A DNA stretch of 64,000 bases from Myxococcus xanthus (GCF_006402735.1 NZ_CP017174.1:2731001-2795000); one strand, 5' to 3'; shown: positions 28,032-36,206, counted from the stretch's first letter. The notes: generated from the sequence alone by a model not told the origin. Numbers and translations are program-made.

Positions 28032-28610
28032 ATGTTGACCCAAGGAACTGGCTCACGCATCAAGGGCGGCGTGCTCATCTCGCGGCTCAACATGCTGCGC
28101 CAGCACGGTGGGCAAGTCGTGGTGGACGCGGTGCTGCGGCGGCTGCCCGCGGAGGACCAGGCGCTGCTGCGGAAGATGCTGCTTCCCGTCGGCTGGTATC
28201 CCCTGGAGCTGAACCTGCGGTTGGACGCGGCCATCGCGGGGGTGATGTCGCCCGAGGACAAGGACCGGGCCTTCCTGGAGATGGGGCGCGCTTCCGCCCA
28301 TGAGGCGCTGCATGGCCCGCAGCAGGTCTTCGTCAAGGCAGGCGAGCCGCACTTCCTGCTGAGCCAGGCGCCGAAAATCTACCGCTTCTATTACGCGGTG
28401 GGCTCACGCACCTATGAGCAGACAGGCCCGTGTGCCGCGGTGCTGCGGACCTTCGGCGCGGAGAACGTCACCGAGCCGGACTGTCTCACCATCATCGGCT
28501 GGCACGAGCGCGCCATCGAGCTGTGTGGCGGCCGCGCCGTGCACGTCACCCACCCCATGTGCCGCGCCCGGGGCGCACCGCACTGCGAGTACCACTGCAC
28601 GTGGGAGTGA
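28032..28610 (+). CDS. unknown protein with V4R-like C-terminal signature
   Basis: A 192-residue soluble protein. The front half contains LPAEDQALLRKMLLPVGWYPLELNLRLD, a pattern I associate with small myxobacterial regulatory proteins, then FLEMGRASAHEALHGPQQVF. The end, GWHERAIELCGG followed by CRARGAPHCEYHCTWE, resembles the cysteine-bearing end of 4-vinyl-reductase (V4R) or heme-NO-binding domains, which bind small ligands or metals. I cannot name a function. ATG at 28032 with a GGGGG tract upstream; the open frame extends upstream to 27924, into the divergent sigma-factor promoter region. Confidence 0.65.
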   Translation: MLTQGTGSRIKGGVLISRLNMLRQHGGQVVVDAVLRRLPAEDQALLRKMLLPVGWYPLELNLRLDAAIAGVMSPEDKDRAFLEMGRASAHEALHGPQQVFVKAGEPHFLLSQAPKIYRFYYAVGSRTYEQTGPCAAVLRTFGAENVTEPDCLTIIGWHERAIELCGGRAVHVTHPMCRARGAPHCEYHCTWE

Positions 28611-28617
28611 GCGCCCG

Positions 28618-29079
28618 TCAGGGGGCCGGGGGCGGGTTCGCGCGCAGGTAGCGGAGCACGTCGTCCAGGTGCCGGTAGACGCGGACCTCGTGACGGATGA
28701 CCTCTTCGATGCGGCCATCCGCGCCGATGATGAAGGTGACGCGGCGGTCGACGTTGAGCACTGGCCACAGCACGCCATAGTCGCGGCTGATGCCACGGTC
28801 CGCATCGCCCAGCAGTGCGAAGTGGATGCCTTCGGCCTCCGCGAACTCACACTGCGTGCGCTGCGTGTCCACCGACACGCCCACCAGCTCGGCGCCCAGC
28901 TCCTTGATCAGCTCGTGGTTGTCTCGGAACGCCCGGTTCTCGATGGTGCAGCCCACCGTGAAGGCCTTGGGAAAGAAGAAGAGCACCACGCGCCGGCCGC
29001 GCAGGGAGGACAACCGCAGGGGGGCCCCGTGACAGTCGGTGGCGGTGAAATCCGGCGCGGTGTCTCCGACGGAAAGCAT
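28618..29079 (-). CDS. bcp: peroxiredoxin, BCP/PrxQ type (one-cysteine variant)
   Basis: A 153-residue thioredoxin-fold peroxidase that reduces hydroperoxides in the cytoplasm. It begins VGDTAPDFTATDCHG; the peroxidatic Cys is in FFPKAFTVGCTIENRAFRD. Most PrxQ proteins have a resolving Cys five residues later (CTxEAC); here that position is Arg, so recycling must use another thiol. Cysteines elsewhere are in DCHG and TQCEF, the second being a possible resolver. Divergent from the YcaO-TfuA pair with 67 bases between starts. Length normal. Confidence 0.88.
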   Translation of the reverse strand: MLSVGDTAPDFTATDCHGAPLRLSSLRGRRVVLFFFPKAFTVGCTIENRAFRDNHELIKELGAELVGVSVDTQRTQCEFAEAEGIHFALLGDADRGISRDYGVLWPVLNVDRRVTFIIGADGRIEEVIRHEVRVYRHLDDVLRYLRANPPPAP

Positions 29080-29146
29080 GCGCCCGGGTCCCTACCATGT
29101 TTGCCATGGGCCCGCCGGACATGCGTTCAGGCTAAGGTCCGCGCCC

Positions 29147-30316
29147 GTGCGGGCTCCCAGGGACGAGCTGTCTTCGCGGCGGTTTCAACAACGATTGGCC
29201 CAGGCCATGGGTGTGACGCGGGTGGCGCGTGTCACCGGGTTGGACCGGACCGGCGTGGAGGTGGCGTGCGCGGTGCGGCCGGGAGGTCACGTCCTCCAGG
29301 TGTGCAACGGCAAGGGCCTCTCCTACGACGACGCGGCCTGGGGCGCGCTGCTGGAGACGGCGGAGTTGTGGGCGGCGGAGACGGTGGTTCCGGACGCCTT
29401 CGTGTGGGGCTCACGAGCGGAGCTGGAAGGTCACCTGGGCGCGCTGTGGGGCGCGGACGAATTGGGCTCGGCGGGGGCGCTGGTGGCGCCGCGCTTGTGG
29501 AGCCCGCACGTGCGCTGTGCCTGGCTCGAGGCGCGGGAGCTGTACTCCGGTGAGCCGGTGTGGGTGCCCGCTCAGGGTCTGCACGTGCCTCCCGCCGGGA
29601 GCCCCGCGTTGGGCCCGGTGGCGGTGGCGTGGACGAGCAACGGCTCCGGCGCGCATCCGGATGCGGGGCGGGCCCTGCTGCACGCGCTGCTGGAGGCCAC
29701 GGAGCGGGACCAGCTCGCGCGGATGATGCCGGAGGGGTGGACGGAAGAGGTCGTCCAGCGCCGGCTGCTGCGAACGCCCGAACTGCTCGAGCTCGCTCCC
29801 GCCGTGGAGGCCCTGGCTGGACAGCTGCGCGAGCGAGGTTTTGGTGTGTACCTCTTCGACGCCACGCCCGCCGCGCGCACGCCGGGCGCGGTGGGGCTGC
29901 CGGTGGGCGCGGCGGTGCTGGTGGACCTGGAAGAGGGCCCGGTGCCGCTCACCGCGGGTTATGCGTGCGCGTTGACGCGCGAGGCGGCGTTGCTGAAGGC
30001 CTTGCTGGAGGCGGCGCAGTCGCGGCTGACGGACATCCATGGCGCTCGCGAGGACGTGGCCGCCGCGGACCGGGAAGCGGCGCGGGGCTTCGCGGAGGCT
30101 TGTGCCCAGGTCCGACCCCGGCGTCGTGCCGCGGACATGCCCGACCTGGGTGTGAAGGCGAAGGGCGCCGCGGCGGGGCAGGTGCGCCAGGTGCTGGCGC
30201 TGCTCCAGCGAGCGGGCTTCACGCGAGCGGCGGCGGTGGCGTTGTCGTCACCGGTGGAGGGCCTTCACGTGCAGCGGGTGGTGGTGCCGGGCATGCGCAT
30301 CTCGGAGCTCCTATGA
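29147..30316 (+). CDS. ycaO: YcaO-domain protein (TfuA-associated)
   Basis: A 389-residue YcaO protein, the ATP-dependent enzyme that activates a backbone amide for cyclisation or thioamidation. The family start is GVTRVARVTGLDRTGVEV, then AVRPGGHVLQVCNGKGLS and the first Glu-rich ATP-binding helix (ALLETAELWAAE); the second is ALLEATERDQLA, preceded by WTSNGSGAHPD. It ends VVVPGMRISELL and lacks the PxPxP tail of azoline-forming cyclodehydratases, as expected for TfuA partners. GTG start at 29147; the frame opens further upstream but overlaps the peroxiredoxin. Stop overlaps the tfuA start (ATGA), so the pair is translated together. Substrate unknown. Confidence 0.9.
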   Translation: MRAPRDELSSRRFQQRLAQAMGVTRVARVTGLDRTGVEVACAVRPGGHVLQVCNGKGLSYDDAAWGALLETAELWAAETVVPDAFVWGSRAELEGHLGALWGADELGSAGALVAPRLWSPHVRCAWLEARELYSGEPVWVPAQGLHVPPAGSPALGPVAVAWTSNGSGAHPDAGRALLHALLEATERDQLARMMPEGWTEEVVQRRLLRTPELLELAPAVEALAGQLRERGFGVYLFDATPAARTPGAVGLPVGAAVLVDLEEGPVPLTAGYACALTREAALLKALLEAAQSRLTDIHGAREDVAAADREAARGFAEACAQVRPRRRAADMPDLGVKAKGAAAGQVRQVLALLQRAGFTRAAAVALSSPVEGLHVQRVVVPGMRISELL

Positions 30317-31476
30317 AGCGGCGCGCGGACAATCTCGTGGTGTTCCTTGGGCCTTCTCTTCCAGAGGCCCAAGCGAAGCGGCTGGCGCCCTGCACGGTGC
30401 TGCCGCCCGCGCGGCAGGGTGACGTGTGGCGCGCGCTGCGGCTGCGGCCTCGGGCCATCGCCCTGGTGGATGGGGTCTTCGAGGCACAGCCCTCGGTGTG
30501 GCACCACGAGCTGCTGGCGGCGATGGAGGCGGGCGTGGCCGTCTTCGGAGGCGGCAGCATGGGGGCCCTGCGCGCGGCGGAGCTGGCGCCGCACGGCGTG
30601 GTGGGCGTGGGGCGCATCTTCGAGTGGTACCGCGATGGCGTGGTCGTGGATGACTCGGAGGTGGCGCTGCTGCACGCGGACGGTGAGCACGGCTGGCGCC
30701 CGCTCACGGTGCCCATGGTCAACGTCCGGCACGCGGCGGCATGCGCGGCCCAGGCCCGGGTGCTGACGCGCGATGCGGCCCGGGCGCTCGTCGACGCGGG
30801 CCAGTCCGTCTTCTACCAGGAGCGGACGTGGGGGCGGGTGCTGGAGGCCGTGGCACCTCGCTGGTCCGCGTCCACCCGGGCCGCGTGGGACGCGTGGTTT
30901 CCGCGCGGCGCGGAGGACCTGAAGCGACAGGACGCGCTCGCGTGCCTCCGGACGGCGGCGGAGTGGGTGGCCTCGGGTGCGCCCGCGCCGCACGGCGCTC
31001 CTCGCGAGCCGTCGTCCCTGGTCCGGCGACGGCGACTGGTGGATGACGTCACGGCGACGCAGGCGGGCGCCGTGTCCTCGGGACAGGTGTTGGACGTCCT
31101 TCGTGAGTCCCCGGACGCGCCGGCGCTGGCCGAGGCGGGGCTGCGGCGGGCGCTGCTCGCGGGCTGGGCGCGCACCCTGGGACTGGGCGTCTCCGATGCC
31201 GAGGTGGCGGTGGAAGAGGCCCGTTGGTGGCAGGCCCAGCGCGTGCCCGCCTCGCGCCGTGAGGCCCACCTCGCGCGCCTGGGATTGGACGCGGTGGGGC
31301 TGCGGCGGCTGTGTGAGGAACTCGCGCTGGAGCGGCTCGTCCTGACGCATTCCGCGCGCCTGTTGCCGGACGGCCCGTCCTGGGACGAAGCGCTGGCCGC
31401 CGAGGCCCGGCTGAGCGGGGCCTGGGCGGACGCCGCCGAGGCGGTGGACCCGACGGAGGGCGTTGGGTCCTCCTGA
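30313..31476 (+). CDS. tfuA: TfuA-like protein
   Basis: A 387-residue protein with an N-terminal TfuA domain: NLVVFLGPSLP, VLPPARQGDVWRAL, AIALVDGVFEAQPSVWHHEL, VFGGGSMGALRAAELAPHG, FEWYRDGVVVDDSEVALLH. The C-terminal half is helical and more variable. TfuA proteins assist YcaO enzymes; in methanogens the pair thioamidates a glycine of methyl-CoM reductase, and in some bacteria a RiPP peptide, with TfuA thought to handle the sulfide. Its ATG overlaps the ycaO stop. It is longer than minimal TfuA (about 200-250 residues), so the C-terminal part may be a substrate-recognition module; that is inference. Confidence 0.9.
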   Translation: MKRRADNLVVFLGPSLPEAQAKRLAPCTVLPPARQGDVWRALRLRPRAIALVDGVFEAQPSVWHHELLAAMEAGVAVFGGGSMGALRAAELAPHGVVGVGRIFEWYRDGVVVDDSEVALLHADGEHGWRPLTVPMVNVRHAAACAAQARVLTRDAARALVDAGQSVFYQERTWGRVLEAVAPRWSASTRAAWDAWFPRGAEDLKRQDALACLRTAAEWVASGAPAPHGAPREPSSLVRRRRLVDDVTATQAGAVSSGQVLDVLRESPDAPALAEAGLRRALLAGWARTLGLGVSDAEVAVEEARWWQAQRVPASRREAHLARLGLDAVGLRRLCEELALERLVLTHSARLLPDGPSWDEALAAEARLSGAWADAAEAVDPTEGVGSS

Positions 31477-31483
31477 GCAGCGG

Positions 31484-31502
31484 ACTTACCTCGCGGGTAA
31501 GT
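31484..31502 (+). terminator. inverted repeat behind tfuA
   Basis: ACTTACC (31484-31490) and GGTAAGT (31496-31502) form a perfect 7-bp stem with a TCGCG loop, eight bases after the tfuA stop. It may terminate the ycaO-tfuA transcript or be an operator; a T-run is absent. Confidence 0.4.
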
Positions 31503-31554
31503 GAAAACGTGACATCCCCGGGGAAAAGGATAGGGTCAACCCTGGAGGTTGCCC

Positions 31555-31677
31555 TTGTCCAGCCCCGCTCCCTGGGTGGTTACCGAGTCTTCCGCGCGAT
31601 TGGCACCGCCACGGGCCGTGCGTCCCGCGCGTGACGTTACGGGTGGGGCGGGAGGAGGGCAGCGGCTGTGGCCGTGA
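31555..31677 (+). CDS. possible 40-residue peptide (leader or substrate candidate)
   Basis: A TTG codon at 31555 preceded by GGAGG with six to seven bases spacing opens a 40-residue frame: LSSPAPWVVTESSARLAPP, then an Arg-rich stretch, then a Gly run (TGGAGGG) and the end QRLWP. It lies between tfuA and the kinase gene, and its TGA (31675-31677) falls just inside the kinase reading frame, which starts at 31668. It has no similarity I recognise. It may be a translational-coupling leader for the kinase, a small product of its own, or chance. Weak call, recorded because of the strong Shine-Dalgarno and its location. Confidence 0.3.
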   Translation: MSSPAPWVVTESSARLAPPRAVRPARDVTGGAGGGQRLWP

Positions 31678-33710
31678 GGTCGCCTCCCTTCCATCCGGAT
31701 CAACTCGTCCCGGGCAGCGAGGTCGGCCCCTGGCGCGTGGTGGCCTCGCTGGGCTCGGGGGGCTTCGGCCGGGTCTTCCAGGTGGAGCGGGCGGACCGCC
31801 GCTACTCGCTGAAGATGGCGCTTCGCCCGGCGGGACTCCACGCGGCGGAGGAAGAGGACATCAACGGCCGGCTGGCGCACGAGGTCGCGGCGCTGCTGGC
31901 CTGCGCTCCCCATCCGAACCTCCCGGCACTGCACGCCGTGGACCGCTGGCCCGAGCCTCCCGACGGTTACCTGTACTTCGTCACCGACTACATCGATGGC
32001 GAGACGTTCCACGAGTGGCGCTGGCGGGTGAAGCCCACGGCGGCGCACCTGCTGACCGTCTTCACGGAAGTGGTGCGCGTGATGGCGGACCTGCACCGCC
32101 GGGGCGTGCACCACCGGGACATGAAGGGCGACAACGTCCTCATCCGCCGTGAGGACGAACGCCCCTTCCTCATCGACCTGGGCACGGTGCGGCTGCCCGC
32201 GGCCACGACGTTGACGGTGGGCGTGGCGCCCGCCTCGCCCCATCTGTTGCCGCCCGAGTGCGTCGCCTTCCTGCGCGAAGGCACCTGGCAGCAGGGCGCC
32301 AACTTCGACGCGGGCGTGCCAGGGGACCTCTACGCGCTGGGCGCGCTGCTGTACGAGGCGCTCACGGATGGCTACGCGTTCGACCCGAAGCTTCCGTATG
32401 ACCGCCTGCTGCCGGCCATCGAAACGGTGACGCCGCGCGCGCCCCACGTCGTCAACCCGAAGGTGCCGCGCGCCCTGGGCGACATCGCCCTGCGGCTGCT
32501 CGCGAAGCGCCCCGAGGACCGCTACGCCAACACGGAGGCCTTGCTCCAGGCCCTCTGGGACGTGGCCAAGGAGAAGCGGCAGCCCGCCTGGAAGGTGTCG
32601 CTGGACCGTCCTCCCGAGGGCGCGGACGCGGAGGCCCCTCGGGTGCGCATGGTGCCCGACGCCTCCACGTCCTCGCGGCCCGTCCGCTCTCGGGAGTCGT
32701 CCGGTGTCGCGCCGGTGCTGCCCCTCAATCCGGAGCCCCGGGAGGCCCCCGTGGCGAGCGCGAGTGCTCCCGCCGCGGCGTCCGAGCCACCGGCGGCGCC
32801 CTCGGTCGATGCACCCGCGGCGCAGGCGCCCGCGGCGGAGCCGCCCGCGCCGTCAGCACCGCGCCCGGGCCGTCGAGTCGCCATGGGGTGGGGCGTGGCC
32901 GCCCTGCTGGGCGTGGGGTTGGTGGTGTTCGGGGTGAGCCGCTTCGCGCTGCCCACCGCGGGAGACCCGGCTCCTGCCCCGTCCCTTCCCATTGAGAAAG
33001 GAAGTCCCGCAGTGACGAGTCGTTCTTCGAATCCCTCCGAGATGCCCCTCCCAGAGGCGGTGCCGTCCTCTCCGGACGTGGGCGCGGCCCACGACACGGG
33101 CGCGCAGGACGAGGTGTCCTCCCTGTTGGCTTCCTCCGACGCGGAGGGGGAAGCGGCCCACGCGCCACGGCCCAGGAAGCGCCAGTCGGCCGGGGGCGCC
33201 CTGGGCAAGGCCGCCGCCGTGGCCTGCCTCACCGCCGCCTGCGCCAGCGGACCTCAGGTGCGGGACGAGCCGCCCCAGCGCAAGTGCCCGGCGGAGGTGC
33301 TGGAGGGCATGGCGAAGCGGGGCTTCAAGACCGCCAGGATGATGGGCAACTGGGAGACGCTCTACATCGACCCCAACGAAGGCGTCATCCCCGTGCCGCC
33401 AGACGGCACCCCCATCACCCTCCACGCCATCGAGGAAATCGTCAGTCACTACGAGGGGCGGTTCCCCAAGGGGACCCGCATGTACGGCACGTTGTTCCGG
33501 GGCAAGACGGACGTCTACGGTTGGATCACCGAGGTGGAGACGCCCGACGGTCAGCGGCTGCCGGTCTGCGCCAACATCGTTGACAGTCCCTTCCCGAAGC
33601 GAGTCGGGATGCGCTACGACTGGCAGAGCACTCCCGACAAGCTGTTGATGAGTTCGGGCATCAACCTGATGACGTCACAGGTTCTCGGTCAAATGGGGAC
33701 GCCCGAGTAG
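31668..33710 (+). CDS. Ser/Thr protein kinase with membrane segment and C-terminal envelope domain
   Basis: A 680-residue eukaryotic-like kinase. Catalytic domain, residues about 15-300: GSGGFGRV glycine loop, the ATP lysine in YSLKMAL, HHRDMKGDNVLI catalytic loop and DLG in place of DFG. A long Ala/Pro-rich linker leads to a membrane helix (MGWGVAALLGVGLVVFGVSRF, about 405-425), more linker, a second hydrophobic patch (ALGKAAAVACLTAACAS) and a conserved C-terminal domain with NWETLYIDPNEG. This plan is typical of Myxococcus kinases paired with DUF2381 genes, and such a gene follows 51 bases on. GTG start at 31668 with GGAGGAGGG upstream. Ligand and targets unknown. Confidence 0.9.
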   Translation: MAVRSPPFHPDQLVPGSEVGPWRVVASLGSGGFGRVFQVERADRRYSLKMALRPAGLHAAEEEDINGRLAHEVAALLACAPHPNLPALHAVDRWPEPPDGYLYFVTDYIDGETFHEWRWRVKPTAAHLLTVFTEVVRVMADLHRRGVHHRDMKGDNVLIRREDERPFLIDLGTVRLPAATTLTVGVAPASPHLLPPECVAFLREGTWQQGANFDAGVPGDLYALGALLYEALTDGYAFDPKLPYDRLLPAIETVTPRAPHVVNPKVPRALGDIALRLLAKRPEDRYANTEALLQALWDVAKEKRQPAWKVSLDRPPEGADAEAPRVRMVPDASTSSRPVRSRESSGVAPVLPLNPEPREAPVASASAPAAASEPPAAPSVDAPAAQAPAAEPPAPSAPRPGRRVAMGWGVAALLGVGLVVFGVSRFALPTAGDPAPAPSLPIEKGSPAVTSRSSNPSEMPLPEAVPSSPDVGAAHDTGAQDEVSSLLASSDAEGEAAHAPRPRKRQSAGGALGKAAAVACLTAACASGPQVRDEPPQRKCPAEVLEGMAKRGFKTARMMGNWETLYIDPNEGVIPVPPDGTPITLHAIEEIVSHYEGRFPKGTRMYGTLFRGKTDVYGWITEVETPDGQRLPVCANIVDSPFPKRVGMRYDWQSTPDKLLMSSGINLMTSQVLGQMGTPE

Positions 33711-33761
33711 GCCTCCCGCCTGTCATGGTGTGGACGCGCCCTTGCTGGAGGTGGCTCGCTC

Positions 33762-34676
33762 TTGAATGGTTCGTCCTCATTCATCGTGCTCGTGTGGGGA
33801 GTGTTGTGGGCAGCCACGGCACAGGCCGCGGCACTGGATACGCCAGGCACTGGCACCGCGGTCCGGCGCATTGATGTCCAGGCGGGGATGCTGGTGACGC
33901 CCCCGGAGGTCCGCATCAGCCCTGGACTGTCCACCACCTTGTTCTTCGATGCGCGCATCCGCCCCGAGCAACTGGTCCTGGAGGGCCGTGAGCGGTTCCA
34001 GCGCTTCGGGGTGACCGAGGACCACCTGGTGGTGGTCCCCTCGTCCACGTTCCGTGAGGGCGAGCGGCTGCGGTTGGAGGTCCGCTTCCATGATGGCGCG
34101 GTGCCCGAACGCGCCGTCGTGGTGCTCGTCGTGGATGCCGCGCGCTCGGAGCGTCAAATCGAGCTCTACCGCCACGCGCGCTCCGCGGCGTCCTACCGGC
34201 AGGAGGTGGAGGAGCTCCGCGCGGGGATGCTCCGGTTGGAGCGCCAGGTGCAACAGCTCCAGCGCTCCCGAACGGGGGACGAGTACACCCGGGAGACGCT
34301 GGTCTCGGAGCTCCGGGACACGGGCATCGTCCACTTCCAGTACTGGGTCCCCCGGAAGGTGGCGGGGGACGTCGCCCCCGCGCGCGTGGCCTTCGTCCGT
34401 CTGTCCCCCCGGTGGGCCGCGCTGCGGCTCACGCCGGTGAAGTCGGGGGAGTGGAATGGCTGGAGCGCGGTGGGGGCGACGCTCACGGACGTTCAGGGCA
34501 AGCGGCTGAAGACACTCCCACCCTGGCAAGAGGGCCCCGTGGACCCCGATGGCCGCCAGCCCGTCATCATCATCGTGGACGAGCCGGAGGCGGCGGACCA
34601 CGGCCGGTACACGCTCGAGTTGTGGGACGAGGGCCGCAAGCGGAGTATGAAACTCGAGGGACTTCAGGCGCTGTAA
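33762..34676 (+). CDS. DUF2381 (TIGR02268) family protein
   Basis: A 304-residue member of the Myxococcus paralogous family TIGR02268. A signal peptide (FIVLVWGVLWAATAQAAA) leads to a first domain with RIDVQAGMLVTPPEVRISPGLSTTLFFD, a coiled-coil segment (QEVEELRAGMLRLERQVQQLQ) and a C-terminal domain with VAFVRLSPRWAALRLTPV. Function unknown; genes of this family repeatedly lie next to a Ser/Thr kinase, as here, so the exported protein may be the kinase's envelope partner. TTG start at 33762 with GGAGGTGG upstream. Confidence 0.85.
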   Translation: MNGSSSFIVLVWGVLWAATAQAAALDTPGTGTAVRRIDVQAGMLVTPPEVRISPGLSTTLFFDARIRPEQLVLEGRERFQRFGVTEDHLVVVPSSTFREGERLRLEVRFHDGAVPERAVVVLVVDAARSERQIELYRHARSAASYRQEVEELRAGMLRLERQVQQLQRSRTGDEYTRETLVSELRDTGIVHFQYWVPRKVAGDVAPARVAFVRLSPRWAALRLTPVKSGEWNGWSAVGATLTDVQGKRLKTLPPWQEGPVDPDGRQPVIIIVDEPEAADHGRYTLELWDEGRKRSMKLEGLQAL

Positions 34677-34726
34677 GCGCGCGACTTGAGCCCCGCGCTC
34701 CGCCGTGTAGGGTGCCGCTCAGGCCG

Positions 34727-35509
34727 ATGACTTCCATTCCCCCGCCCGAGTCCCTTCGCTGCATCAACGCCGATTCCCGCGAGCCGGCGGGCTACCGCGC
34801 CGCGTTAGGCGACACCCGCGCCGCGTTGCTCCACACGGACCCGCCGTACTGCCTGCTCACCCGGCGGCGCAAGGGCGGGGACCTGCGGGACACGCGCGCG
34901 CACAAGAAGATCGACCAGAACCCCATCGTCCGCTTCGAGACGGTGCGCGACTACCGCGCCTTCTCCGAGGCCTGGCTGTCGCGCGCCACCGCGCACCTCA
35001 CCCCGGACGCGTCGCTCATCATCTGGACGAACCTGCTGGGCAAGGAGCCCATCCTCACCGCCGCGCGCGGGCTGGGCTATCCGCACCTGCGCGGCGAGTA
35101 CGTCTGGGGCAAGCGCACCACGGACAAGAACGCCAACGAGCAGACGCTGCGCGTCTACGAAGTCGCGCTCGTGATTGCCCGCACGCCCGAGCCGCCGCTG
35201 GCGCCAGGAGATTTGCCCACCGTCTGGGCCGTGGTCGGCGGCTATGACGATGAAGGCGAAGCGAAGCGCTGGGGCGGCCACCCGCACCACAAGCCCTTCT
35301 CCGTCCTGGAGCCGCTGGTGCGCACGTACAGCCGCCCGGGGGACACGGTGCTGGACCCCTTCGCGGGCAGTGGCTCCATGCCGTCGGCGGCGCTGCGGCT
35401 GGGCCGGCGGCCCGCGTGCCTGGAAATCGAGCCGGAGTGGGCCGAGCGCGTCACCCTCCGCCTGCGCGAGACGGCCCGCGAGGAAGCTCAGCGCGCCAGC
35501 GCCCGGTAG
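34727..35509 (+). CDS. DNA methyltransferase (N4-cytosine/N6-adenine type), orphan
   Basis: A 260-residue AdoMet-dependent amino-methyltransferase of the beta class. The catalytic motif IV is HTDPPYCLL (about residues 37-40), and the AdoMet-binding motif I, LDPFAGSGSMPSAALRLGR, lies near the C-terminus, the IV-then-I order expected of this class. Target recognition would fall in the middle (YVWGKRTTDKNANEQTLRVYE). No restriction endonuclease, vsr or mrr gene is nearby, so it is an orphan with an epigenetic or regulatory role as an inference. Its last 22 bases overlap the 3' end of the convergent oxygenase gene. Confidence 0.88.
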   Translation: MTSIPPPESLRCINADSREPAGYRAALGDTRAALLHTDPPYCLLTRRRKGGDLRDTRAHKKIDQNPIVRFETVRDYRAFSEAWLSRATAHLTPDASLIIWTNLLGKEPILTAARGLGYPHLRGEYVWGKRTTDKNANEQTLRVYEVALVIARTPEPPLAPGDLPTVWAVVGGYDDEGEAKRWGGHPHHKPFSVLEPLVRTYSRPGDTVLDPFAGSGSMPSAALRLGRRPACLEIEPEWAERVTLRLRETAREEAQRASAR

Positions 35510-36126
35510 AGGCGCGTGTCCGCCCACGCGGGGATGTCGGTGGGGCGGTGGCCCCACCAGTTCATCACCAGCGTGCGGCGCTGCCGGGACTTTCCGGGCA
35601 GCTTCCCGTCGGGAATCTGGTTGTCCGCGTCCAGCACGCCGTGGGTGAGCGTTCCGTCGAACACCACCAGCCGGTTGGGCCGGGGCGTCACCAGGTCGGC
35701 GGTGTCCAGGTTCGCGGGAGCCAGGGACGGGTTGGCCGGGTCTGGCAGCTCGGGCGTCACCACCAGCGCGCCGCCGCGCACGCGGTTGAGGAACAGCACG
35801 GAGGAGATGCGCGGGTGCACCAGTTCGCCGGTGCGCAGCGCGAGCTTCTCGTCGCGGTCCTGGTGGAAGTCCACGCGCACGTCCGTCGGGTACATGCGTG
35901 ACAGCCACCACTCCACGCCGGCCACGCGGCGCTTGCCGGCGATGTGCGGACGCAGCGTGAGGATGATGTCCTCCACCACGTTGGCCGCGGGGCCGAAGTC
36001 GTACCAGAAGGTCGTCTGGTAGGTCTGACGCAGGCGCTCCGTGCCCACGGCGCCCAAGCGTCGCAGCAGGCGGCGGAAGAGCAGGGGGGGCACGGCGTTC
36101 TCAGTGAGTCGAACGAGGGTTTCCAC
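35488..36126 (-). CDS. 2OG-Fe(II) oxygenase family protein
   Basis: A 212-residue protein with the dioxygenase metal triad: His88 and Asp90 in VDFHQDRDE, distal His162 in FDGTLTHGV and a 2-oxoglutarate arginine in SRQRRTLVMNWW (about 183-184). The strand ISSVLFLN and the GG turn GGALVVT fit a jelly-roll fold like PKHD-type hydroxylases. GTG start at 36126 without a good Shine-Dalgarno. Divergent from the DAACS transporter, convergent and overlapping with the methyltransferase. Substrate unknown. Confidence 0.75.
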   Translation of the reverse strand: METLVRLTENAVPPLLFRRLLRRLGAVGTERLRQTYQTTFWYDFGPAANVVEDIILTLRPHIAGKRRVAGVEWWLSRMYPTDVRVDFHQDRDEKLALRTGELVHPRISSVLFLNRVRGGALVVTPELPDPANPSLAPANLDTADLVTPRPNRLVVFDGTLTHGVLDADNQIPDGKLPGKSRQRRTLVMNWWGHRPTDIPAWADTRLYRALAR

Positions 36127-36206
36127 GAGGAGGACAGCATGCCATCTTCGCCTACCGCCCGGTGGCGCGGACCATTCTCCTCCGGCGAGGAGGGCTCGGA
36201 GATTCG

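Noticed and set aside
29147..30316. Reading the YcaO as an azoline-forming cyclodehydratase of a thiazole/oxazole RiPP cluster
   Set aside because: The PxPxP C-terminus, a partner E1-like protein and a dehydrogenase are absent, and TfuA is present instead.
29560..31476. A long forward frame crossing ycaO and ending at the tfuA stop
   Set aside because: The first part is a Gly/Ala/Arg-rich shadow of ycaO; TfuA homology starts exactly at the overlapping ATG at 30313.
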